Origin: Propionibacteriaceae bacterium
Lineage (GTDB): Bacteria; Actinomycetota; Actinomycetes; Propionibacteriales; Propionibacteriaceae
Assembly: GCA_031271975.1 (NCBI GenBank)
Contig: JAISUR010000006.1
Location: 1-64,000, forward strand
Direction: 5' to 3'
DNA length: 64,000 nt
The notes below the pieces were generated by a model, which was not told where the DNA came from, did not search any database, and saw only the letters and a list, made by a program, of their open reading frames with translations. The position numbers and the translations under genes were made by a program. Positions 1 to 8,246 of the stretch are shown piece after piece. Every line of letters starts with the position of its first letter. Positions within the stretch are counted from its first letter, which is position 1.

Positions 1-206
1 GCGCCGGTGGCCACCGCCTGCCCCACCGGGAACCCGTCCGGGAAGGCCTTGCGCACTTTGCGGCACTCCGCCAGCAGCAGCGGCCCGGCCGCCTGATGGA
101 TGGCCCCATCCACACCCCCGCCGCCCAACAGGGTCGCGTTGGCGGCGTTCACGATCGCATCAGTGGTTTCGCGGGTGATATCGCCCCGGACCGCTTCGAT
201 CTTCAC
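1..206 (-). CDS. Macrodomain (ADP-ribose-binding/deacetylase) protein, 3' end outside window
   Basis: The first 69 or so residues of a macrodomain protein are visible; the rest lies off the left edge. The motifs [20 protein letters not shown] and the following [10 protein letters not shown] are the ADP-ribose-binding loop signature of the YmdB/AF1521 macrodomain class, which bind ADP-ribose or remove it or O-acetyl groups from it. The GTG at 206 is chosen because it puts the usual beta strand ([10 protein letters not shown]) directly at the N terminus; no better start lies upstream. Its neighbour is the divergent broken amidohydrolase, so context does not help. The fold is clear; whether this is a deacetylase or an ADP-ribosyl hydrolase cannot be told from the visible part. 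Confidence 0.85.
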   Translation of the reverse strand, partial: MKIEAVRGDITRETTDAIVNAANATLLGGGGVDGAIHQAAGPLLLAECRKVRKAFPDGFPVGQAVATG

Positions 207-312
207 AAGCCCGATCCTATCGTCCTGGTTTCGCCCGCGAATCGAAACGCGGAGGTCAACTGATCGCAACATGTCCAGCCTATTGTCGGGGCAACGCGAG
301 AAGGGCGGGAGC

Positions 313-1271
313 ATGGAATCGACGATCTACGTGGGAGGGGCCATCTTCCGGGAGGGCATCGGTTCGGTGCCGGGCTGGGGCATCCGGGTGGAAGGCGACC
401 GGATCAAGGCGGTCTTACCGGACCAGGTGCTCCGAGAGCAGGCGGATTCCGGGACTCGGGTCGTCGAGTTGGCTGGCGGGTTCGTCTCGCCCGCGTTCAC
501 CGACGCCCACCTGCATCCAGCCGTGGGCGGGTTGGACGCCGCGCGCTGCGATCTCAGCGGGGGCGCCGATTCGGGAACCTATCTGAAGCTGATCGCCGAC
601 TACGCCGACGCCCACTCAATCAAATCGTTCGGGAGCTGGATCGCCACAACTTCCAGGCGCACTTCCACGCGTTGGGCGACCGGGCGGTCACCATCTCCCT
701 CGACGCGATCGAGAGTGCGCTGCGTGCGAACGGATATCGGGGCAACCGGCACCATCTGGCCCATCTGCAGATGATCCGCCTAGAAGACGTGCCGCGCTTT
801 GCCGAACTCGGCGCGACGGCGACCATACAGGCCTACTGGGCCCAGCCGGAAGCGCAGATGTGCGAGTTGACGCTGCCTTTCCTGCATCCCGGGCTGCGTT
901 CTCGGCAATACCCCTTCCGTGACTTGCTGGTGGCGGGCGCGCGCCTCGCCGCCGGGTCCGACTGGCCGGTTTCGACGGCGAATCCGCTGGAGGCGATGCA
1001 AGTGGCGCTGACCCGGCTCGACCCGGAGAACACGTCCGCGCCGCCACTGCTCCCCGAGCAGGCCATCCCCCTGGAACGCGTCTGGACGGCGTACACCGCC
1101 GGCTCGGCGTGGCTCTGCAATCGGGAACTCGAAGCCGGGTCGCTCGATGCCGGCAAGCTGGCCGACCTCGTCGTGCTGGACCGCGACCCCTTCGCGGTCG
1201 ATCCGATGGAACTGTCCCACTTGCGAGTGACCAGCACGCTGGTCGGAGGTGTCGAAGTCCACGGGAGTTAA
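313..1271 (+). pseudogene. Decayed YtcJ-like amidohydrolase (internal deletion plus frameshift)
   Basis: Two pieces of one amidohydrolase-3 (YtcJ-type) gene lie in different frames. The N-terminal piece starts at ATG 313 and carries the metal-binding DAHLHP near residue 62. From about 612 the homologous reading continues in the third frame (LNQIVRELDRHNFQ, then FHALGDRAV), and runs to 1271 with the expected HLAHLQMI, GSDWPVS and GKLADLVVLDRDPF motifs. Family members have about 530 residues; here roughly 230 residues between the two pieces are missing, including much of the catalytic barrel, and the join shifts frame. The gene is therefore almost certainly inactive. The C-terminal frame also has a TTG at 672, but a free C-terminal fragment would lack the first metal ligands. 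Confidence 0.85.
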
Positions 1272-1370
1272 CACGCCGGCGCCCATCCAGCATTCGACCC
1301 AACGGCACTTGGGGGTCACAGGCAGTGCTGCTAAGCTGCATGTGTGTTGCCCCCCGAAAGAGAGTGCTTC

Positions 1371-1994
1371 ATGTGGAGACTGCCCAAAGCCTTGCTGGTG
1401 ATCGCGTCGATGTTGGCCCTCGCGGCTTGCCAGGGCGAACCTTCGGTCAACACGGAAACCACGCCGCCAACCGCCACCCCTGAGCCGACAGTGTCCCAGA
1501 CCGTGGTTTCGAACGACGGCGACGAATTCGAGGGCGACTTGGCGCAGCTCGACGGCCGCCCGGAAGGCATGCTGGCGTTCGGCAAGACCTACAAATCCAA
1601 GGATGGCCTGGAGTTGTCCATCGCGAAGCCGGAGCCGTTCACCCCGCTGGCGGAGACGGAATGGGATTCCGAGAGCGGCGAGGCGTACCTGATCACCGCC
1701 ACGGTGAAGAACAACACCGGCCGCGATCTGAAGCTGTTCGAGATCTCGGTTGGCGCCACCAACGGTTCCGAGGCGGCCGGTGAGATTTGGGACGCCCAGA
1801 TCGGCGAAGAGGACTTGTGGCCCACGCTCAAGAAGGGCCAAAAGGCAACCGTGCAGCGCGCGTACGTGGTGAAAGACCTGGAGTTGTTCTGGGCGGCGAT
1901 CTGGGTCGGCCAAATGAAAGAGGTCGAGAAAGAACTCCGCTACGACGCCGAGGGCCTCACCGCCTGGGCCGACTTCGGCGTGTTGCCGGGATAG
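1371..1994 (+). CDS. Secreted lipoprotein, DUF4352-like
   Basis: This encodes a 207-residue predicted lipoprotein. ATG 1371 is preferred to upstream TTG codons because a short basic start (MWRLPK), a hydrophobic stretch and a lipobox (LAAC, Cys near residue 19) follow at once. A Thr/Pro-rich linker comes next, then a beta-rich domain containing EAYLITATVKNNTG and FEISVGATNG, which resembles the immunoglobulin-like DUF4352/telomeric-repeat-like domains found in many Gram-positive lipoproteins. The likely location is the outer face of the membrane. The gene stands alone, followed by the promoter of kdgK. No enzymatic motif is visible and the role is unknown. Confidence 0.75.
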   Translation: MWRLPKALLVIASMLALAACQGEPSVNTETTPPTATPEPTVSQTVVSNDGDEFEGDLAQLDGRPEGMLAFGKTYKSKDGLELSIAKPEPFTPLAETEWDSESGEAYLITATVKNNTGRDLKLFEISVGATNGSEAAGEIWDAQIGEEDLWPTLKKGQKATVQRAYVVKDLELFWAAIWVGQMKEVEKELRYDAEGLTAWADFGVLPG

Positions 1995-2021
1995 AGCGGC
2001 CAGCCGCACCCCACCTGTTGC

Positions 2022-2051
2022 TTGTTCCCGGGCACCCGATTGTGCCATGAT
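2022..2051 (+). promoter_or_regulatory. Candidate promoter of kdgK-eda
   Basis: TTGTTC at 2022-2027 and CATGAT at 2046-2051 are separated by 18 bases and resemble sigma-70-type -35 and -10 boxes. They lie about 55 bases before the kdgK start, and the palindrome at 2074-2090 falls just downstream of the expected transcription start. The call is by consensus only. Confidence 0.4.
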
Positions 2052-2073
2052 TGTTTCGGACAACGGCATGAGC

Positions 2074-2090
2074 GTTTCGCAGAGCGAAAC
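2074..2090. promoter_or_regulatory. Palindromic operator candidate upstream of kdgK
   Basis: GTTTCGC-AGA-GCGAAAC is a perfect inverted repeat with 7-base arms and a 3-base spacer, ending 15 bases before the kdgK ATG. The GTTTC/GAAAC arms recall operators of IclR-type (KdgR) and GntR-type regulators of hexuronate catabolism. No such regulator gene is in the window, so the protein that binds is unknown. It could also form a small RNA hairpin near the ribosome-binding site. Confidence 0.45.
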
Positions 2091-2105
2091 AGATAGGGGG
2101 CCGGG

Positions 2106-3206
2106 ATGGGAATCCAGGTCAAGCCGGCCGACGCGGCTGCCTTCGACATCGTCGCGTTGGGCGAGGTGATGCTGCGGCTCGATCCGGGCGAAGGGCGCAT
2201 CCGCACGGCGCGCACGTTCCGGGCCTGGGAAGGCGGCGGCGAGTACAACGTCGCCCGCGGTCTGCGCCGCTGCTTCGGACAGCGCGCGGCCATTGTGACC
2301 GCCCTCGCCGACAACGAGATTGGCCGCCTGGTGGAGGATTTCATGTTGGCCGGCGGCGTCGATGTCTCCAACGTCAAATGGATGCCCTACGACGGCGTGG
2401 GCCGGGCCGCCCGCAATGGCCTCAATTTCACCGAGCGTGGGTTCGGGGTGCGCGGCGCGGTCGGAGTCTCCGACCGGGCGCATACCGCGATCAGCCAGTT
2501 GCGTCCCGAGGATGTCAACTTCGGGCGGCTCTTCGGCGAGCGCGGTGCCCGCTGGCTGCACACCGGCGGCATCTACGCGGCGCTGTCGGAACAATCCGCC
2601 GCCACGGCGCTGGCTGCCGCCAAAGCGGCGCACGAGCATGGCGCGATCGTCTCCTACGACCTCAACTACCGCCCCAGCCTGTGGTCTGCGCAAGGCGGCC
2701 AAGCGCGCGCCCGCGAGGTGAACCGGGAGATCGCCAAGTACGTCGACGTGATGATCGGCAACGAGGAGGATTTCACCGCCGCATTGGGCTTCGAGGTGGC
2801 CGGCGTGGACGAGAACCTCTCCGCCCTGCCCATCGAGTCTTACCGCGAGATGATCGCCCAAGTCGCGGCGGCCTACCCCAACTTCCAGGTGATCGCCACG
2901 ACCCTGCGCACCGTCCGTTCCGCGACCGTCAACGATTGGGGCGCGCTGGCCTGGAGCCCGGAAACCGGCGTCGTGCAGGCCGTCCAACGCGACGGGCTGG
3001 AGATTCTCGACCGGGTGGGCGGCGGCGACTCGTTCGCGTCCGGCCTGATCTATGGGCTGCTCAGCGGAGAGACGCTGCAAACCGCGGTCGATTACGGCGC
3101 TGCTCACGGGGCCTTGGCCATGACCACCCCCGGAGACACGTCCATGGCCACCTTGGCCGAAGTCGTCAAACTCGCCCGCGGCGGGAGCGCCCGGGTCGCC
3201 CGCTAG
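2106..3206 (+). CDS. kdgK: 2-dehydro-3-deoxygluconate kinase (PfkB family)
   Basis: This 366-residue PfkB/ribokinase-family protein very likely phosphorylates 2-keto-3-deoxygluconate to KDPG. Visible family features are the N-terminal DIVALGEVMLRLDP, the substrate-side GGGEYNVARGLRRCFG, the central SYDLNYRPSLW and the C-terminal catalytic GGGDSF with the general-base Asp. DLNYRP and the GEYNVA form are typical of KDG kinases rather than fructokinases. ATG 2106 follows a purine-rich AGGGGGCCGGG. It is 7 bases from eda, whose product cleaves the KDPG formed, so the two make an operon for the lower Entner-Doudoroff or hexuronate pathway. The specificity rests mainly on this pairing. Confidence 0.88.
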   Translation: MGIQVKPADAAAFDIVALGEVMLRLDPGEGRIRTARTFRAWEGGGEYNVARGLRRCFGQRAAIVTALADNEIGRLVEDFMLAGGVDVSNVKWMPYDGVGRAARNGLNFTERGFGVRGAVGVSDRAHTAISQLRPEDVNFGRLFGERGARWLHTGGIYAALSEQSAATALAAAKAAHEHGAIVSYDLNYRPSLWSAQGGQARAREVNREIAKYVDVMIGNEEDFTAALGFEVAGVDENLSALPIESYREMIAQVAAAYPNFQVIATTLRTVRSATVNDWGALAWSPETGVVQAVQRDGLEILDRVGGGDSFASGLIYGLLSGETLQTAVDYGAAHGALAMTTPGDTSMATLAEVVKLARGGSARVAR

Positions 3207-3213
3207 GAGAAAC

Positions 3214-3837
3214 ATGCTCAATCAGATTCGCCAGATCGGCGTTGTCCCCGTCGTCGTGCTAGACGATCCCGCAGCCGCACAGCCGCTCGCCGACGCCCTT
3301 GTCGCCGGTGGGATTCCCGCAGCCGAAATCACCTTCCGGACCGCCGCCGGAGCGGCCGCGATCGCCGAGATCGCCGGACGGGAAGACATCCTCGTCGGGG
3401 CCGGCACCGTGCTCACCCCTCAGCAGGTGGACGCCGCCGCCGACGCGGGCGCGCGTTTCATCGTCTCGCCGGGCTTCAGCCGCGCGGTGGTCGAACGCAC
3501 CCTTGACAGGGGTCTGCTCTCGCTCCCAGGCGCGGTCACCGCCACCGAAATACAAGCCGCGCTGGAATTGGGGCTGAACGTGGTCAAGTTCTTCCCCGCC
3601 GAAGTTTCGGGCGGCATCAAGGCCATCAAGGCTTTCGCGGGCCCCTTCGCCGATGTGTCCTTCATACCGACCGGCGGAGTCTCGGCCGCGAATCTGGCCG
3701 AATACCTGGCCGTCAAACAGGTCGCGGCCTGCGGCGGCTCTTGGATGGTGCCACGGGACGCCATAGCGGGCGGGGACTTCGCCCGAGTCACTCAACTGTG
3801 CCGTGAGGCAGCGGCCATCGTCGCAGCGGCGCGCTAA
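3214..3837 (+). CDS. eda: KDPG aldolase
   Basis: This 207-residue class I aldolase should split 2-keto-3-deoxy-6-phosphogluconate into pyruvate and glyceraldehyde 3-phosphate. The sequence shows the family motifs in order: AEITFRT with the catalytic Glu, ILVGAGTVL, FIVSPGFS, LPGAVTATEI, and VVKFFPAE with the Schiff-base Lys; IPTGGVS binds phosphate. Length is normal. ATG 3214 is preceded by TAGGAGA, 7 bases after the kdgK stop, so it is translated from the same message. The pair probably serves hexuronate or gluconate use; the upper-pathway genes (edd, uxa/uxu) are not in the window. Confidence 0.93.
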   Translation: MLNQIRQIGVVPVVVLDDPAAAQPLADALVAGGIPAAEITFRTAAGAAAIAEIAGREDILVGAGTVLTPQQVDAAADAGARFIVSPGFSRAVVERTLDRGLLSLPGAVTATEIQAALELGLNVVKFFPAEVSGGIKAIKAFAGPFADVSFIPTGGVSAANLAEYLAVKQVAACGGSWMVPRDAIAGGDFARVTQLCREAAAIVAAAR

Positions 3838-3878
3838 CCCAATTCATCTCGCCGTATCGGGTAAGCGGCCCCCACCCC

Positions 3879-3958
3879 CGTCATCCCGGGCCTGTGCCGG
3901 GATCTCTGCACAAAGTGCGGTCCCAACCCGCCACAAGACCGGACTTCGTCCGAGCCGG
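3879..3958. repeat. Dispersed intergenic palindromic repeat, diverged copy
   Basis: This gap between the convergent eda and the ABC permease holds CGTCATCCCGGGCCTGTGCC followed by GGGAT, a palindrome, then a CCGGACTTCGTCCGAG module. Both modules recur at 9,998, 18,933, 20,851, 45,719 and elsewhere. It lies at the 3' ends of two convergent genes and might act as a shared terminator. The copy is more diverged than the others. Confidence 0.65.
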
Positions 3959-3976
3959 AGGACTCTGCGGCGCCCA

Positions 3977-6430
3977 CTAGATGTCCGCCAACGCCTCCAC
4001 CGGGGGCGCGCTGGCGGCACGCCTGCCGGGCAGGATCGACGCCAAGGCCGCCACAGCGACTGCGACGCCGAGCAGCGCGAACGTCCACACCAAGTCGACC
4101 GAGAAGGCCGCGGCCATGTCGCCGCCCGCGACGACGGACTCGCGCGCCAGGGCGTTCACGCCGACCCAGCCGAAGAACACCCCCGCCGCCACGCCGACGA
4201 GCGCGCCCACGCCGGCCAGCATCAGCGCCTCAATGAGCAGCATGAGCCGCAGGCCGGACTTCTGCAGGCCCAGCGCCCGCATCAGAGCCGATTCACGCTG
4301 GCGTTCCAGCACGGACAACGTCAGCGTGTTGCTCACCCCGACGAGGGCGATCAGTACCGCGACGCCCAGCAGCGCCGTCACCACAGCCATCAAAATGTTG
4401 AGCACCTGCTCCATCGTGGCGGACATCATCAGCCCACCGGAGACGTCGTAGGTCCCGGTCACATCCAGCATGTCCGTCACGTCCGCGTAGGCGTTCGTCG
4501 CTTGGGCCCCGTCCACGGATAGCCACATGGCGACGTTGGCCACTTGGGGGCCGATTCCGCTCAGCGCCGCAGGTGACACCAGGACGATGCCGTCTCCAGC
4601 CATTGCGCTCTTCACCACGTGGAATTCGCGCCCGTTGATGGATGCGGTGTCCCCCTTGAACCCGGTGCCCACATACATGGTGTCGTCCGGAATCGATGAT
4701 GGCGCGTTGTCGACGACGGCGGGGATTTGCGAATCCCAGCCAAGCACGGTCAACCATTCCGCCGCGCCGTTGGCCGCCACGAGTTCAGCCTCCACACCGG
4801 CCAGCGACACCGCCGCCTGCACACCGCGAACCTGCGGCAAGCGCATTTGCATGTCTGCCGAAAGCGGCAACAGCACTGAGTCGGAGTTTGGATAAGAGCG
4901 CACTTGGAGATCGACCGGGTAGTTCTTGGAGATCTCGTCCAGCGCCGTCTTGCGCACTGACGCCGTGCCCACCTGCAGCGTGATGATCAGCCCGATGGCG
5001 AGCATCAACGCGGTGGCGGTGGCCGAGGCCCGCTTGGGGTTGCGGACCACATTCTTGGCCGCCAGGCGCGGCAGCGGGCCGAACAGCGAGATCACGGCTC
5101 CGACCAGGCGCAGCAAGAGCGGCACGAACAGCGGAGCCCCGAAGAGCACACCGACAGCGAGCAGCGCGGAGCCGCCGATGGCCATGAGCAGCGAATCGTC
5201 GTCGGCGTGCAGCGCTTGGAAGATCAGCCAGCCGCCCGACATGGCCAGGATTCCGCAGAAGATCATCCGCACGATCCCGGCGCGCCGTTCGCTTGTCTGC
5301 GGCACCGGGCGCAAGGCTTCCAGCGGAGCCACGCGCGTACTGCGCAAGGTGGGCACAAAAGCGGCCAACAACGTGATTGCGACGCCGACCGCGCCGGCGA
5401 TGGCCAAATCGGACGCCGGCAATACCAGGCCGTAGGCCAGCATCCCCAAATAGGCGACGCCTGCCGTGGACACGGCTATGCCCAGGCCGATGCCCAGCAG
5501 CGCCCCGGCGGCGCCCAGCAGCAGCGCCTCGATGAAGACGGACCGCCGCACCTGGCCGCCGAACGCCCCCACCGCCCGCAGCATGCCGATTTGGCGGCGC
5601 CGGCCGGCCAGCAGGATGGAGAAGGTATTGGAGATGGTGATCATGCCGACCACCGCCGCTATCCCGGCGAACGACCACAGGATCCACTTCCACACCTCGT
5701 AGTCGCCCATGCCTTTGCGGGCGTCCGCCAAGATCTGCTCGTGGGTCTGCACGGTCGCCTCGAAGCCGTTGGCTTTCAGCGCCGCTTCCAACTGCGCGGC
5801 GAGCGCGTCCGGATCTGAGTCCGCCTGGACGAGGTAGGTGCCGTCGGCGGTGTCGTTCTGGCCGAACTTCTGGAAAAAGGCTTGGCTGCCGAAATAGCCC
5901 ACGTAGCTCCACAGCGAGCTGCGGTCGTCGGTTACGCCGACCACGAGCAACGGGTCGCTGGCGGCGCCCGCCATGACGACCGAGTCGCCCAGCTTGGCGT
6001 GCAGCGCCTCCATCGTGGTTTGCCCCAGCGCCACCTCATTTGCCGCCTGCGGCCAAGTCCCTTCGAGCAGGTTCGCCCAGCGGAATTGCTCCGACGGCAA
6101 CGCGTAATACTCGACGTACTGGTTGGAGCCGGAGAATTCGGTGATGCCGTAGTTCGTCTCCAGTTTCTCAACGGCGGTGACACCTGGCGTGGCCGTCAAT
6201 TGCGCGGAAACAGCCGTCGCCGCCACGAAGCCCGGATCCGGAGCGTAGGCCTCCACCGACAGGTCGGCCTTCCCGTATTGGGCGGCCCGCTGTTGGGCCA
6301 TGGATTCCTGCAGCGTCCCGGTGACGACGGACGCGGCCGTCATGAAACCGACAGAGATCGCGATGGCGATGAGCGTGGCGGCGAAACGCCCCGAGTGGTA
6401 GCGCAGCTCCCGGCTGGCGAGCTTGAACAT
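3977..6430 (-). CDS. ABC transporter permease, MacB/FtsX type, two FtsX domains
   Basis: This 817-residue membrane protein is the permease half of a MacB-type (FtsX-fold) exporter. An N-terminal membrane segment (GRFAATLIAIAISVGF) leads to a large extracytoplasmic domain. Three membrane helices near residues 260-390 form the first FtsX domain (IGMLRAVGAFGGQVRR lies in its first cytoplasmic loop). A second helix, extracellular domain and three-helix FtsX set follow (ESALMRALGLQKSGLRL). The duplicated architecture is the usual Gram-positive form. Its start is 1 base after the stop of the partner ATPase gene. Such pairs export peptides or lipoproteins or act mechanically on cell-wall enzymes; the substrate cannot be read from the sequence. 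Confidence 0.88.
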   Translation of the reverse strand: MFKLASRELRYHSGRFAATLIAIAISVGFMTAASVVTGTLQESMAQQRAAQYGKADLSVEAYAPDPGFVAATAVSAQLTATPGVTAVEKLETNYGITEFSGSNQYVEYYALPSEQFRWANLLEGTWPQAANEVALGQTTMEALHAKLGDSVVMAGAASDPLLVVGVTDDRSSLWSYVGYFGSQAFFQKFGQNDTADGTYLVQADSDPDALAAQLEAALKANGFEATVQTHEQILADARKGMGDYEVWKWILWSFAGIAAVVGMITISNTFSILLAGRRRQIGMLRAVGAFGGQVRRSVFIEALLLGAAGALLGIGLGIAVSTAGVAYLGMLAYGLVLPASDLAIAGAVGVAITLLAAFVPTLRSTRVAPLEALRPVPQTSERRAGIVRMIFCGILAMSGGWLIFQALHADDDSLLMAIGGSALLAVGVLFGAPLFVPLLLRLVGAVISLFGPLPRLAAKNVVRNPKRASATATALMLAIGLIITLQVGTASVRKTALDEISKNYPVDLQVRSYPNSDSVLLPLSADMQMRLPQVRGVQAAVSLAGVEAELVAANGAAEWLTVLGWDSQIPAVVDNAPSSIPDDTMYVGTGFKGDTASINGREFHVVKSAMAGDGIVLVSPAALSGIGPQVANVAMWLSVDGAQATNAYADVTDMLDVTGTYDVSGGLMMSATMEQVLNILMAVVTALLGVAVLIALVGVSNTLTLSVLERQRESALMRALGLQKSGLRLMLLIEALMLAGVGALVGVAAGVFFGWVGVNALARESVVAGGDMAAAFSVDLVWTFALLGVAVAVAALASILPGRRAASAPPVEALADI

Positions 6431-6431
6431 G

Positions 6432-7412
6432 TCAGCCTCTGATGGCGCGCAACACGGTGTCGACGTCAGGGCGGGCGAGGTCCTGCGTGATCCGGCCGTC
6501 CGAAAGGATCAGGGCCCGGTCGGAGTAGGTCGCGGCGGTGGCGTCATGGGTGACCATGATGATGGTCTGGTGCAGTTGGTCGGTGCAGCGCCGCAGGTAG
6601 CCGAGCAGCGCCGCCGAATTGCGGGAATCCAGGGCCCCGGTTGGCTCGTCGGCGAAGACCACTTTGGGCGACGTGATCAGCGCCCGGGCCACGGCGACGC
6701 GCTGCTGCTGGCCGCCGGACAACTCGGACGGCAGGTGCTTGAGCCGGTCCCGCAAGTCCAGCGAGTCGATCACTTGATCCAACAAAGCCTGGTCAGCACG
6801 CCGTCCGGCCAAATCCAGGGGCAGCAGGATGTTCTGCAGAGCTGTCAGCGTCGGCAGCAAGTTGAACTGCTGGAACACGAAACCGACCTGGTCGCGGCGC
6901 ACAGCCGTCAGCTTGCGGTCGGAGAGCTTCGTGATGTCCTGCCCGTCCAAGATGACCTCGCCGGAAGTCACCCGGTCCAGGCCGGCCAGGCAGTGCATCA
7001 GCGTCGATTTGCCCGAGCCGGAAGGCCCCATGATTGCCGTGAACGTGCCGGGTTGGAAATCCACCGACAGCCCGTCGAGCGCGGTCACGGCGGTGTCGCC
7101 CTTGCCGTAGACCTTGACGACGTTAACGGCTTGGGCGATCGGAGCCGTGCCCATTCGAATGGGGGGTGGCACCGTACTGGGGGGCGGTGCCACCGTCTTT
7201 TGGGGGGTCGCCGCCCACGCTGGGGAGGCCGCGCGCACTGGGGATGCGGCGCGGAGTGGAACGGGTGCGTGGGCCGGCGACACCTGTTTCGCCGGTGTGG
7301 GAGTGGATGCCCGACGCGCGGCTTGCCCCGGGGCAGGCAGCGTGAGCGCGCCGTTGGCCGAGTAGGAGTAGCCGGACTCGGACTCGTTGTTTTCACTCAT
7401 GGATTCGAACAT
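6432..7412 (-). CDS. ABC transporter ATPase, MacB/LolD type, with long N-terminal extension
   Basis: The nucleotide-binding subunit for the adjacent permease. The C-terminal 220 residues hold Walker A GPSGSGKST, signature LSGGQQQRVAVARAL, Walker B VVFADEPTGALD and the H-loop VTHD, all typical of the LolD/MacB class. The first 100 or so residues are an unusual Ala/Pro/Val-rich low-complexity extension absent from most relatives. The start is uncertain: ATG 7412 (used here), ATG 7400 or GTG-type starts further out to 7439 are possible, and ribosome-binding sites do not decide it. The extension remains open and in frame after each of them. Confidence 0.87.
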   Translation of the reverse strand: MFESMSENNESESGYSYSANGALTLPAPGQAARRASTPTPAKQVSPAHAPVPLRAASPVRAASPAWAATPQKTVAPPPSTVPPPIRMGTAPIAQAVNVVKVYGKGDTAVTALDGLSVDFQPGTFTAIMGPSGSGKSTLMHCLAGLDRVTSGEVILDGQDITKLSDRKLTAVRRDQVGFVFQQFNLLPTLTALQNILLPLDLAGRRADQALLDQVIDSLDLRDRLKHLPSELSGGQQQRVAVARALITSPKVVFADEPTGALDSRNSAALLGYLRRCTDQLHQTIIMVTHDATAATYSDRALILSDGRITQDLARPDVDTVLRAIRG

Positions 7413-7547
7413 AGGCCACAAGTCCCGCTCTGCGCTCAAGGTTTGCCAATTTCACCCCCAAGTCAGTCCCGCAGGCGGATCTGACGGGGTGTTCACATGC
7501 TCCCGTGGGCGTAGCTGAGCACTGCTCGCCCGCGCTCGGATCAGGGC

Positions 7548-8216
7548 TCAGCGGCCCCACGCGGGCCCCGGGGCGCGCAGCAGATCGTCAAGGCGGGCCA
7601 GGTAAGCCTCGCGCGGGATGGCTTGGGCGCCCAACGTGGCCAGGTGGGGGGTCAGCCATTGCACGTCGATGAGGCTTGGGTGCGAGTCGGAGAACTGCTC
7701 TGTCAGGCGGAGCAGGGCCACTTTGGAGGCATCGCGGCCATGTTGTGGGTCGTGCCACATGGATTCGCCGGCGAACAGGCCACCCAGGCTCACGCCGTAG
7801 AGCCCGCCGGCCAAGCGGTCCTCGGCGTCCCAGCATTCGACGGAATGCACTACGCCGCGTTGGTGGAGTTCGGTGTAGACGGCGCGGATTTGGGCGTCGA
7901 TCCAGCCATAGGGTCGCGACGGGTCGGCGCAGGCGGCCAGCACGCGGTCGAACGCGGCGTCGATGGTCGTCCGGTAGCGTTTGGCCGATTTCTTGAGCGA
8001 CTTGCTGACGCGCAGCCGAGACGGCTCCAGGATGCCGCGTTCCAGCGGAGACCACCACGTCACGCCCGCGGTGTCGCGCATGCCGGAGATGGGCATCGGA
8101 AACAAGCCCGCGCGGTAGGCCTCCAACGTCAACTCCGCGTCGAACTCCCGCGTGGAGCAGACCGCGTCCTGGTTTCGCGGCCACAGATCGGGAGGCCCGA
8201 AGATGAGCGACTGCAC
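7548..8216 (-). CDS. aat: Leucyl/phenylalanyl-tRNA-protein transferase
   Basis: This 222-residue enzyme transfers Leu or Phe from tRNA to the N-terminal Lys or Arg of proteins, marking them for ClpS/ClpAP degradation. The diagnostic stretch is visible: YRAGLFPMP, then WWSPLERGILEP and the basic RVSKSLKKSAKR, followed by WIDAQIRAVYTELHQRGVVHSVE and LGGLFAGESMW. The open frame continues upstream, but GTG 8216 gives the family's normal length and begins just before the conserved IFGPPDLWPRN. It is divergent from the EcsC-like gene, with 30 bases between starts. The gene is less common in actinobacteria than in proteobacteria, so its presence is a useful marker. Confidence 0.92.
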   Translation of the reverse strand: MQSLIFGPPDLWPRNQDAVCSTREFDAELTLEAYRAGLFPMPISGMRDTAGVTWWSPLERGILEPSRLRVSKSLKKSAKRYRTTIDAAFDRVLAACADPSRPYGWIDAQIRAVYTELHQRGVVHSVECWDAEDRLAGGLYGVSLGGLFAGESMWHDPQHGRDASKVALLRLTEQFSDSHPSLIDVQWLTPHLATLGAQAIPREAYLARLDDLLRAPGPAWGR

Positions 8217-8246
8217 AGATTGATTCTCGCACGCTATCGTTGCCAC

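Noticed and set aside
780-3221. An 813-codon antisense frame over kdgK and the lipoprotein gene
   Set aside because: It is a shadow of genes with recognised protein families on the other strand and crosses several gene borders.
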